NCBI RefSeq assembly: GCF_026151205.1 | Contig: NC_087080.1 | Span: 7,791,096-7,855,095 of the forward strand | Length of the DNA: 64,000 bases | Direction: 5' to 3' | Source: Bolinopsis microptera | Lineage: Eukaryota > Ctenophora > Tentaculata > Lobata > Bolinopsidae | Part shown: one piece after another, positions 36,301 through 49,500 of the stretch | How positions within the stretch are numbered: position 1 is the first letter of the stretch | How the letters are laid out: each line of letters begins with the position of its first letter | Notes under the pieces: generated by a model | The model's database searches: none | The model's input: the letters and a program-made list of their open reading frames with translations, nothing else | Told to the model about the DNA's origin: nothing | Made by a program: the position numbers and the translations under genes

Positions 36301-39300
36301 GCAAATTTAAATAGTACTATTAAGAATTTTAAATAACTCTTATCTCTTGACATAAATTTAGAACAGCGACACAGGGTCTGAAGAATGCGCGGTGATATTT
36401 TTATCTTTTAAAAGTTGTAAATGACAGTGAAATTGGGCGGTGTCGATAGCATTGTAAAAAATGCTCGAAGATAGTCATATTTTGTTATGAGGTTAAAGTT
36501 TTGTTGCTCGTTATTATGATCAACGTATGTTGTACCAAATTATTTAAATTTCTAAAAGTACGAAATTTGAGTTGTCCCAGTCCTTGTCATCCGGTTTATG
36601 TGCTTGTGCAGTAAGCACATGCTTGTTGACTGTAGACTTGAATGAATTTAGGAATTTGTCTTGTAGGCAAGTGGTGACATATTTTATGTCTTTGTTAATA
36701 ATGTTGACTGTTTGGTTATATAACTTAGGCCCAATGTAAGAAATGCTCTTGTCTGAATTACATAAACGGTTAAATGGTACTGCAAAGAACTCAGGTTCTC
36801 TTCTAGGTGCGTTTAAGTTTGAAACAGTGAACATTCTTATAATATTTGGTGGTGCAGTGTTAGAATAAACTTTGTGCATTAAGCATAATATACATTTAGC
36901 TATCACGTTCGGTAAAGCTAATACTTCTAGTTTATTGAAAATTTCCTTTGTGTGTGAAGGTGTGCTATTCAGATCTTTGTCATAAAAATAGCGGTGGTAT
37001 TGGTTATCTGCAGCGCGAATGCCCTTTTTCTGGGCCGAGAAGACTCTTTTAACGGAGTTTAGCGATCTTGTTCCCCAAACTGTGCAGCAGTAGTACAAGT
37101 GAGACTGAACAAAGCTGTTGTATATCAACTTGAGTGCTTTGTTAGGTACTGAGCCTTTGAGTTTGTAGAGAATACCCGCATTTCTAGATACTTTAGTGGC
37201 TAAATGTCTAATGTGGTGGGCCCAATTTAGCTTAGTATCAATGATCACGCCAAGAAACTTTTCGTGATAACTTTGCTTTAGTCGCTCACCTCCCATGTAG
37301 ATTTCTATATCCTTAGTTTTCTTATTTGTAAAGATCATATATTTAGTTTTGCTAGCATTTAATTTAAGCCCGTTATTAGTAGCCCAATCAATTATCAAAG
37401 TCAGAATCTCATTCACCAATGCATTAAGTTGTTCAAATGTATCTGTACTTATTATTAGGTTTGCGTCGTCAGCGAAATAAATATGTTTAGCTAAATTACT
37501 AATCTGAGGAAGGTCGTTGATGTAGATTATGAACAGAATTGGTCCGAGAATGGAGCCCTGTGGTACTCCGTAGTTAAGTTTGAGGTGAGAGGACTTGCAG
37601 TTGTTGACGCTCACGTATTGCTCTCTATCGGTTAGATATGAGTGAAACCAAGATAAAGCCAACCCCCGAACTCCATAGTGCTCAAGTTTTCTCAGAAGAA
37701 TACTGCTGTCAACCATGTCAAAGGCCTTGCTGTAGTCCAATAGAAGCAGTGCTGTGACCTGCTTTTTTTCTAGTGCCCTGTGAATATGGTTTTGGGCTTC
37801 TAGTAAAGCATGTTCGCAGCTGTGCCCAGCCCGAAATCCGTATTGAGAGAACAGTTAAAGTTTAGCAAGTGCCAATTGCATTTCAACCAGTCTGTATTTT
37901 TCAGTCTATGGCGGATGGCCTGTCCCCAATAGTAAGTGTCCCCAATAGTATATTGGATTGCTAACAATTAAAGTTGAAATGGAGTTTAACGTCTCTGGGC
38001 TGGACAAAGAGAGGGGTAAAGCGTTACTAGTGTTTGTTGCAGTGTGTCTACAAGGAGCTCTGGTATATTCCTGCTCAGTGCTATCCTCTTCTTTCTATGT
38101 GACCCATCTTGTAAATAGAGGTGAATAAAGGAACGGCTGCATGTTCGTTTAGTTGTAATAAAACTTTGATTTTGGCTTTAACATCCCACTTCGAAGTATA
38201 ATCTCCGAATGTACTTTACAGGAACATCCACATATAATAACAATTTTTTCTAGCGCATATTTCGCAGGAATTCCGGAGATGCAAGTCGGATTGATCGGTA
38301 TGATACCCGCCTTTGGACACCTCCTGAACGCAATTTACGATATTCTGGAATATCTGCTCCACGTCAGGAAGTTCTCGTTACATACAGTTCAGTGCAGTGT
38401 TATGGCGTTACTGATTGTTAATTGTGCAGGTTAGACTTTTTAAAGATCCAATCACAAATGTCGTCCTATCAAATCTTATTAGCGATCCGGTTATGAGATC
38501 AGCCTTGCAGCCATTTCTACTGAAATTTTGTAGGTTTATTATAACCTAGTACTTAAACACGCACGCAGAGATTCTTCGCAACTCATCAACGATGTTAATA
38601 TTATACAGGTATCATCCATTAACATAAATGAAGTATCAAAAGATTAATAATTAAGTTGCGCCACAGAAATCAAGGAGTTGCCACTTAAAAATTAACCCGA
38701 TTCATAACTTTCTCATTATTATTACTCATGTTTTTTTTTCTCCCATTCTGATAAAGCATTGATTGCGTTTCTCTTTAGGTCAGGCCAGGTTTGGCAGAAT
38801 ATCTTCCTACAGAATATAACCAACTTCTTACCGTAATCCTCATGCTGCAAAGGCTGGTTCTGGGCGTACTGTCCTTCATTAGCTGCAAAACGGCAGTAAC
38901 AAGCTGTAGGGTGTGGTTCCCTGACCATTTTAACCTCATTGTGGGTTTGTATATGAGTTCTGATTATCTGGGAGGAGGTCTGTCCATCCTTATTAGCGGC
39001 TACGTATATCAGGCTCACAGCTTCAACGAGCCGTACTTTGTTGTTAGTCTGATTTGTGTAGCTTTTTGGCTGTATAATTTCTTTATCATGCCAAGAACCT
39101 CGGACCCTGTGTATCGGAAAGCTCAAGCTGAGGAAGTTAATCATGAAAATGGACAATCTAATAAGCGGGATATGACATCCCAGAAATCAAACTCCGATGA
39201 ACAGTGTGAAAATGGTCTCTCTTGGCTGGTGATATTTCCTCTAGTTGGTAAAGGTCTGACTGCTATGATCGAAGGATATGCCTCAGCTATCACAACCCCT

Positions 39301-40559
39301 TACCTACAAGACAAGTTTGCAATGGAGACAGGCCAGGGCAGCACCTACGTGACCGTCATGTTCGTATCATTTATAATCGGATCAGCTGGAGCAGGGTACA
39401 TTCTACAAATGGGCTGGGTGTCCAACTTTAACACAATGATAGTCGGAGCTCTCCTTTCCACCATAGGACTCTTCCTCATCTTTCCTGGACAACATTTGTG
39501 GGGTTTGTTTGACATCGTCCCTAAGTTGGCTTACGCTGGGACATTTTTCGTCGGGCTTGGAACCCAACTCATTTCCATTGCTGCACTTCCGGCGTTGGAG
39601 GAGACACAAGTGACCCTCGCGAAAAGAAGATTCACCAGAAAGAACAAGTCCCAGGCCTCATCTCTGTGGATAATATCGTGGATGCTATCAGTGTATGCTG
39701 GTCACCTGGTGGCTCTGATGGTGATAAAGTTTATGACATACACTCAAGGATGCTGGCTGGTTGCTGGATGCTCTGGCCTCTCTGTTTGTATCTGTGCTGT
39801 TTTAGAGGTGTTCGCCAGGAGATCTCGTGCTCGTCTGGTTAAACCAGTGGAATAGACTGCAAAGTGAACTTGAGAAAGCTGAGTTATTGATTTAATTGAC
39901 TCACATGATAAGGGGTCGTTCACCTTTTACTTTATCAATTTTTTTGCAATCATTCAACCGTATAGTCTATGTCATAAGCGAATGATTTTATAATTTATTT
40001 TCTTATCACGTAATATAATAATCTTAGTTTACGATAAATTTGTCAATGTTCAATCCTTGATTTTTCCGAACGTTCATTTGTGTATTAATAAATTTAATAA
40101 CCACTATTTGAATCGTGTTAAATAGTCGTTTTAATTGTTATACACCAGGACTAGAGAGTTAGTGATACAATTGGCAATCGTGAAAAATGTAGGGAATTGT
40201 GACGCTGCTTCAAGGAATCTGCCCTTCTGCCCTCTTCCAATAAGTATATTACTAGATTTGTAAACGTGTGAAGACTAGTGTTGACCAATTTATCGGCAAA
40301 AATCTATCAAATTTGGTGCATTTGCCCAAATATGGGCATATGGTTTTTGGCTCATAACTCAGTCATTTTTTGTCCAATCTGGATGAAAATTCATATACGA
40401 GTTCAGGGGACCACTAGCTGCACGTATAACACCTAATATATGGGCGCGGGCACCGGTGGGCGGTTGAGGTTCGGGACCCCCTCAAAAGTTTGGTCATGGG
40501 CCCTAGTTTGTTGGTCAACTGTTATGTCCTAATCAAATTTCACAAATATTTCATGCCGA

Positions 40560-40590
<31 letters not shown>

Positions 40591-43500
40591 CTTAATCGAG
40601 GGCGTTTATCTTATACATTTTTATTGGCTCAAAATGATTGGAATCGCTTGAAACACGGAGAAAAGTAGTTTGAGGCCACTGTGTCTGCTGAATGGTACGA
40701 GAAAACCACTTTCCCTGATAACAGTAACACTACACAGAACTCAGAGGCAGGTTGCTCAATATACATGGCGAAATGCTATAAAGCTGGACACAGCAGCTGT
40801 GCTAACATCGTATGGATGCAACGAATCCTGATTTCTATCGTAATTCTTAACTTTCTTAATGCAGCCTCCCCCAATAATTATGAATCGATTGAAATTTGCC
40901 TTGCGTCACAGCGAAGGTACGTGTTTTTCGATCTAGGAAAATATTTGGAACATCATTCAAGAATTCAGGAGACATGTACCTTGCTCGGAAATTAGATTAT
41001 GAAATAATCCATTAATCAAAAAATTGAGTCAAAGTCAACTGGATCACATGAAAAACTTGGGGAATTGGGACGTTTGAAATGGTATATATTTCCATTTGCA
41101 CTTGTATTCTACAAATCCAACGGGTGATCATTGCAAATAAATAGTGGTATCGAAAATCTAAAATAGTTTATTTTACAGCCACTGTGGGTATTCTAGAACG
41201 TTGTTGAGAGGGCCAATTCAAAATCGCCAAATTTTGATCAATTTACCAGGTGATACCGGTCTCTTTATTGTGATGCCCACTGCCCAGTGCCCACTGCAAC
41301 AGTCAACTAAGGTTTCTGAGTTCAATTCAGATTAAAGGAAAGATTTAATGGTTCCTTAGCCTGCTGTATAAAATACAGCAGGCCTTAGCCTTACAGCAGG
41401 CCTTAGCCTGCTGTATAAATACAGCAGGCTCGTATTGAAAATAATAAAAATTAAGTGAAATTTATTATCATATTCATAAGCTGGAATAGCGTATTTTTAC
41501 AACGGCAGCAGGCTTCGACCATCACTCTGAATAACAATTTGATTAACTAAAACGGCAGTTTACAGTTTAAAATATAAGTATCATTCATAATTCAAGCATT
41601 GATGACAATACTGAGCAAGAGTTCGACTAACATAGACTAAACGAAATTGACGAGTGCTGTCAAAATAACAAAATTTAAGACAATATTGCCACAATTTAGT
41701 ATCTGCCGAGCATAGAGGCAGAGCACAGTGGAGTTTGTACGTTCAACTTGCAGCAAACGCCATATGGCTTACAATACTGTCCATAAATAATAGGGGTCTA
41801 GAAAACGAAGCTGGTTTGCCCGGTGATTGAAAAAATCAATGAAGTTCATTGACTTTTTAAATACCTTGATGTCGTGGAGTTACCAGATGGACTCTTCAAA
41901 TGAGATCACCTGGCCAACCAGCTTCGTTTTCTAAACCCCTATTATTTAAGGACAGTATTTTAAGCCATATTAAGATATTATGGTGTTTGCTGCTAGTTGA
42001 ACGTACAAACTCCACTGTGCTCTGCCTCTATGCTCGGCAGATACTAAATTGGCAGATACTAAATTGCTCCCCATTGCATCTGGTCCGAGTCTGTTAGCAC
42101 AGATCACCTGGGAGTGGTAACACCACAAAACCGTTAATTGCCTGTCAGTGCTATATCACTGGGGGGTCGGTTGCTGTGGCGGCGAGAGGATGCGATTGCT
42201 GGGTGGTGCTCGGTGATGCTGTCTTGTGGCAGGGTCATCTGTGTGTCACTCACGGTTCACCATTTTGTCCAAGTCTTGGTTGCCCTGTGTAATCGAGCAT
42301 TTGCTTGGTGATCTTGTCTCTGACATGATCACTTACGGTTTAATTTTGATTCCCTATGGGCTTCAGAAGCTCTGCATGCTTTAACTTTACGTATCGAACC
42401 TAACCACCAGCTTGCTGGTGTCTGGACAGAGCGCTTACTTCTTGATGTCGGTGCTGCTTCTGGATCGGGTGCGAAGGTCCGGCAAACCATCCACCTTAAA
42501 TCAAACCGCTACAGAAACGTCTACAGTGTCATTCAATAGTATTATACGTGGAGGCGCAGGTGGAGTGATGACGGCGACTAGGCAAAGCCGAAAGGACCCT
42601 AGTAGCTTGATGTCTGTTTGCAACTCCCGTAAGAGCCGACGTAAACACTGTAAATACAGAATTCCTTCATCAGATTTGTCATTTGTAAACAGACAGTCAA
42701 GTATGTCTAATCCTGTAAATATTGTAAAGAATCCTCTCTGTATCAGTACATGGAATGTTACTTCTCTTGTCAGTAATTCCAGTAAGATGTATCAATTAGG
42801 AAAAGGTTTTGATGATTATGGACTAGAGCTCCTTGGGGTAACTGAAACACATATGGCTGGATCAGGAACTCAGACTTTGGACAATGGGGCTGTTTTGGTT
42901 TATTCTGGCAGGAGCGATGGAGTACGGAGAGAAGGAGTTGGTGTTGTTCTTTCCAAAAAGATGAAGAATACTCTCATATCATACACCCCTGTATCAGGAC
43001 GGGTTATGACTGCCCGTTTACATAGCAAACACATCAACATTAGTGTTACAGTTGTGTATGCTCCAACTGAGGATGCAGAGATCAGTTTAAAAGACTCATT
43101 CTACAAGGAATTGAATGATGTTCAATCGGGACTACCTGCACATGATATAAAGATAGTTTTAGGAGATTTTAATGCTCGTGTTGGAAGGGATACTGATGCT
43201 CACCCTGGTGTTATAGGAAAACACTCATATCACATAGAATCAAATGATAACGGAAAACGGATGCTAGATTTCTGTACTATGCACCAGCTGACGATCGGAG
43301 GCACACTCTTTGAACACAAAGATATCCACAAGACAACATGGAGATCCCCAAATGGTAACACCGTCACTCAAATTGACCATATGTGTATTTCAACGAGATG
43401 GAGCCATTCTTTGCTTGATGTCAGGAGCATGAGAGGAGCAGATATAAATACTACTCACTATCTGGTAAGAGGATATGTATCTATTAAACTTAAGTGTCCT

Positions 43501-46500
43501 CAGAAAAGAAAGAAGCGTGTAAGACAGCCTGCTTTAGAGCACCTGCGTGATAGATCTAAGAGCCAGGAATATAGTAACAGAATAGCTGAAGAGTACTATA
43601 ACAACGATCAGGAGCATGGAAACTCTCCTTTAGAAGAACAGTGGAAGAAATTGAGAGATATAATAACTGATGTTTCATTTGAAGTGCTGGGTGAAAGGGG
43701 CCGGAAAAAGAGAACAGAGCATCTCTCAAGGGATACTAAAAATCTCCTAAAAGAACGAGGGGAGATTAAAAAGAAACCCAGTACTGCTGAGAACCGTGCT
43801 AAGTACTCGCGGATTAACGGCCTTGTTAGGCAGAACTGTAAAAGAGATGATAATGCTTGGGCTGTTAGAGTAGCTGAGGAATTAGAAGATGCTGCCAAGC
43901 AGGGTCAACAAAGAGATGTTTGGCAGAAAATAAAATCCTTAACAAACAAGAGAGTAAACAGATCTGCGGCAGTGCGGGATAAGAATGGGACACTTATATC
44001 AGATCCCGAAGCTCAGTCACATCGCTGGGCCGAATATTTTGAAGAACTCTTGACGCCAGCAGCAAATGCGGTGGATTTCACTATATTGGATCAGGATGAA
44101 AAGTTACTTTCTTTTGAATACCTTAGTAATGATGATGAACCACCGTCCTTGTTTGAAATTGAGGAAGCTATCAAGAAGTTGAAGAACTACAAGAGTGCTG
44201 GAATTGATGAAATTTCAAATGAGCAGTTAAAGTACGGTTCTTCTGGACTTCTGCCTTGGTTAAAGGATCTTTTTGAAACTGTGTGGAAAAGTGAGGACAT
44301 TCCTAATGATTGGAGAAAAGGAATAATCACCATCATCCCAAAGAAAGGGGACCTCACATATTGCAACAATAACAGAGGTATAACGTTACGCTCAACTGTA
44401 TCAAAGTTATTCCAAATTGTGTTGTTAAAAAGACTGAGTAATGGGCTTGAACAATTACTCAGAGAGAATCAGTGTGGTTTCAGGAGAAACCGTTCTTGTA
44501 TAGATCAGCTGTACTCACTTCATTGTATAATACACAATTGTATAGAATTCAACGTCCCTTTGTACATAAACTTTATTGATTTTAAAGCTGCTTTTGATTC
44601 AATCAATCGTGACTTTATTTGGAAAGCTTTTGAACATTATGGTCTTCCGACAAAATATATCAATGTTTTCAAAGCGTTCTTTAGAGCAACTGAAAGTGCA
44701 GTTCGTGTCAATGGAGAATTGACAAGATGGTTTTATGTCGATTCGGGAACTGGACAAGGTGATGTGCAAGGGCCCCCCATTTTTAATCTTGTACTTAACT
44801 GGGGATTAGAACTTGCAGAGAAGTTTAAAAATATATCCCGTGGTTTTACTCTTCAGTACAGACAAAGTTCCAGACAACCGGAAAAATGTGTCATTGATCT
44901 GGACTATGCTGATGACATCGCAGGAATGGATAACACTGTTGAAGGACTGCAAGAAACTACGGACAATATTGCGAAATACTGTGGGCTCGGGGGTTTAAAG
45001 ATGAACGCAAAGAAAACAGAGATCATGGTCATTGGGAAAGATACATCGCAGCACCCACTCCCAGAGAATAGGACCATAGATATAACTGTCGATGGAAACT
45101 CTGCAGTCTGCAAAGCAGGTCACTCAATTCACTTATCTGGGTGCCAAAATTACATCAGATGGCAAGATTGATAAAGAAATAAGTGTCAGGATTGGAAAAG
45201 CAACTTGAGCTTTTAACCAACTCAACAACATTTGGAAGAATAAGAACATAAGCATTAACAACAAAGTGCGAATCTACATCGCAGCTGTTCTTACCATTCT
45301 GACCTATGGATGTAAGATATGGAACACGACTCAAGTGCAGACAAGAAGATTGGAGTCTTTCCATCAGTACTGCTTAAGAAGAATCCTGAGAGTGAGGTGG
45401 TTCCATAGAGTAAGTAATGAGGATGTTTTGAGTGATTAAAGAACTAGTTTTAATTTAATAACTTAACACGCGAGCCAGAGAGCTCATACGACCATACGTG
45501 GTGGTAAAGTAAGATCAATTTATAGGGGAAGGTGGGGGGGGGGGGGCCAATGACTACCAATGGAGACTTTTGGGGACTAATGGGGACTAAAAATCATGGG
45601 GACTAGAGGTCAACTCGTTGACGTAATTCACCATTTGTCCCCATAAGTCCCCAGAATTTTTGACAGTTATTTATGGTTTTCAAGTTAGTTTAATAACGAT
45701 ACGATCGAGATGTTTTGTCCAAGATAAGAGTAGGATAAATCTAAATGGGGACTAATGGAGACTTTTGGGGACTAATGGGGACTAAAAATCATCTAAATGG
45801 GGACTAATGGAGACTTTTGGGGACTAATGGGGACTAAAAATCATGGGGACTAGAGGTCAACTCGTTGACGTAATTCACCATTTGTCCCCATAAGTCCCCA
45901 GAATTTTTGACAGTTATTTATGGTTTTCAAGTTAGTTTAATAACGATACGATCGAGATGTCCCCCCCTTATATAAGGTGCGATATAATTTCTAATTGTAG
46001 TATTACATATAACGGATTCAGATAGCTGGTCTAAATTTAAAATTACTTCAACGTGCAAGTTCACGGCCAGGTACATATTATGAGGATTTAATTTAGGTCG
46101 TGTGACTGCGCGCGTAGCGCGCGCCAAAACACACTACAGATAAATTACAAAACGTACTTTAATAACTTTCTAACATGAATTTTGCTAGTCGCAAGAAGAT
46201 CTTGTAGAAATGTCCCACAATCGCAGAATTTCACCCACCTTTTTCTGAATAAATATTCGAGATATGTAGCAGTTTCCCTGATCAGAAACTCAGCCACACA
46301 TTTCGTATCGAGGATCCCTGACTTGAACATGTCCTGCAGATCAGCAACAAATATACTCATGGTAGGCGGCAGAGGGGCATAGAATGACTGAAATGTAACT
46401 GTTTTAAAACCAAGAAATGAATTTTATTCGTGAAATCATGACATGATATATACTCAAAATAGTTTCTGACGTTTCAGTGAGTGAACCCGCCCATAATATC

Positions 46501-49500
46501 AAAAGTTCGCCCTCAATGGAGACGCAATACGGTCAAGATAACAATGATATAACAGTGATAGGTCATATTATGGTAAGTGCCACTAAGTATAACAATGACA
46601 CTAACCTGATACATAAAAGCCAGGTCGATTAAGCCATTGTGGGTTACAACAGGGCACTTCGCTTGCAGTATTGCAGCAAACAGATCCCGTATCGGCTCTG
46701 GTGATTTCTTTTCTGAGGAATATTAAAGGTGTTTTGATATTCCTGACATTGTAATTTAAACCTTCAATTTGATGCGAAAGAAAAAGTAGTCTAGATATTA
46801 TGTTGTGTATAAGCAATGAACCGATGAAGCGTATAGACTTCTTTACATAGGACTGTTTGTGAAGCAGCACTAAAAACATATGATAGTATGCATGTATATG
46901 CAACATATATGTATGGTTTCCAAACTATACTGCGTGCAATATGTACATTTACGCTTTGCGATCTGCATCAGCCGTGATATTACAAATAAAGCAATTTGGA
47001 CCTAATGAAATGCTATTGAATCGAGAAAGTGTGTTTACCTTTGAAAACGATCATATCTTCTGTAGAGGGCGTGTAAGATACTCCTTCTTTGTACTGCTTG
47101 TTGAAATCAAATCCGTGTTCCACTAAAAACTGTAGGGCGTCTGAAATATAATTATAATTATTGGACACATATTACGATTTACAGTATTAACTTTCGATTT
47201 TAGACTTAACTGCATTATCTTGAACGATAATTCGATTAATTATGTGGCCATATGTTATATTCTATATGCGAGTCATAAGATGTGATTGTGTGATAACATG
47301 CAGAGATAATATGTACTTGTTGCAGGATCAACTAGATGCTTATCATAATACCATAAGATTGTGTTGACTGTTTCAATGCTTCACAAATAAGCAGACGATT
47401 TATTGACGGGTTTCGGTAAATGTATCGGACGATTACTGTTAAGTAGTCTATTTTAAGAGTAACTATTTAAGTTAAAACGATGGAAAAAAAATCACAATGA
47501 AGGTATTTAGGTATAGGTAAAGTTTTGATGTAGGCGAAACAAAAAGCTCACTTCTAACCTGGTTCGACAGTGTAATTGTCCCTGCTGAGTAGCAATATAT
47601 TATAAGTCTGAACGTAGTATTCAGGTTCTGGTTCGTCACGCGTTACACGCCAACATGACACGCCCAGTGCTAGAACAGAGCGAGTCTTTGCTGCTTCAAC
47701 TATTGCCGTATACCGATCATCCACTGATCTGAACATTTGAGATGGTAAATGCAGCAATTGGTTCCCGTAATTATGAATAATTCATGTAAAATTTCAAATG
47801 AATTTATACAAGACATGCAAAATGAAATCTAGCATGTCCACTTTGAGGGTATATAATATAATGAACTGTTAAGTGTAAAATTAGCTGCCTAACCTTTGAA
47901 AATTCCTCTGGGCACTAGTACTGGTGTAGTGTCTGAAAATATAATTACACTATCATTTTATGCCCTTTTATCTCTACTCTTATTATTTACATACATGATA
48001 TGAAATGTCTTTCTGTAATATTATGTATATAATATATTATACTTTCGTATAATATGTATATTATACTTTCGTAAAGCCACACCCATATTTACCATATCCT
48101 CTGAGTAACAGTTTTGTGGGGAGGCCGACAAAGGAGGGCCCCCGATTATTAGGGGTCAGATCATATGACGGATAATTAGTGATGTGACGTATAATTAGTG
48201 ACGTGATCCATCAGTAGAATTTAATTGACCCAGAAATGAGCTAGATATAGGGTAGAGTTCACATGTCAATTCTGTAAATCATAGCTGTACATTAAGAAGT
48301 AAACATGATCTGACTGCTCGACTCGTATATCACATAAGGAACGGGAGCTCTTGCTAAAGGGGGTTCTCGTATCAAGGGATGTGAGACGTACGTGCCAAAG
48401 GCATGAAATAACTTACTATATGGGCGATTTCACGTAAAGTAAATTAGCGTATCAATCTTAATAGAATCTCAATTTACCGAGTATCTCGTTATAATCAAAG
48501 TCTAATCAATCTAATATTTACTGTAACACCTTCCCTTACTCCATGCCTTATACCACTCTGAAGTCTAAATCTCCCATATTATATTACAAAACTAGAGACT
48601 TTAGGGCGGGCTTCTCAGAATTGGCAAAAGCCGGGCTAAAATGCTGCATTATATCTCTTACATTTATATTTACAACATGTGCTAAAACATTAAAAAGAGG
48701 TCATGTGACCAATTTCAGGGCACCTTATTGGCTAGTATCGAGCTTGGTTGATATTGAGTAATATTTCCTCATGAAAATGTGGTACATACTCGTATACGCC
48801 CTTCTATAAATGTTCAGGTCTAATTCACAGCCGTGAATTACCCTCTAAAAATAAGAAACCCTATTTAGAGAGAATTCTGACACCATGTCAGAGAAGAAGC
48901 GATGAAATGCAAGAGGTAGGTATTTAGAATAACATCCTTCGTCAATAAGTGGACATGCCAGAAAAATTACACGCATTTTTTAGATTTCTCAGATTTTTAC
49001 TTACTTTTTCATGAGGAGTTTTCTGTCGCCCAACCCGCTTAGTTCCTGAGGATACATAACGTTAGGAATCACCGAACTGTAGAAATATTCTCACACTTTC
49101 TACAGATTTTCAGTTCTCATTCTCAGTATTGTTAACCAGTTTATCATAGAAGGAATGCGATAACTCGTGAAAGTAACACTTATTTACGGAAGTATACGGT
49201 ATTCAACGTAATACGATACTATCACCAAGATTCTTTAAATCTATTACCAAGCTTAACTCTATTAAATAGGCCACAGGGCGTAGGACATTATTACGTAATC
49301 TCACTAGATGTGAGACATGTTGAATTGTACGCTGAGTATTGTTGGCAATTAATATTTTAGAACGTGTCTATTGATACGTCTGGCTTGAAGCCATCATTAG
49401 ACTAATCACCCAAAATCGAGTATAATCACAGAGCAGATAATGAGATTATTAACAATTATCAACCAACCAGATCGATAGCAATGAAGGAAGCGTATTTGAC

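Noticed and set aside
45927-46127. Minus-strand frame next to TOE1 exon 7, considered as the next TOE1 exon
   Set aside because: No match to the TOE1 zinc-finger region, and the true next exon was found at 30626-30776 with exact phase.
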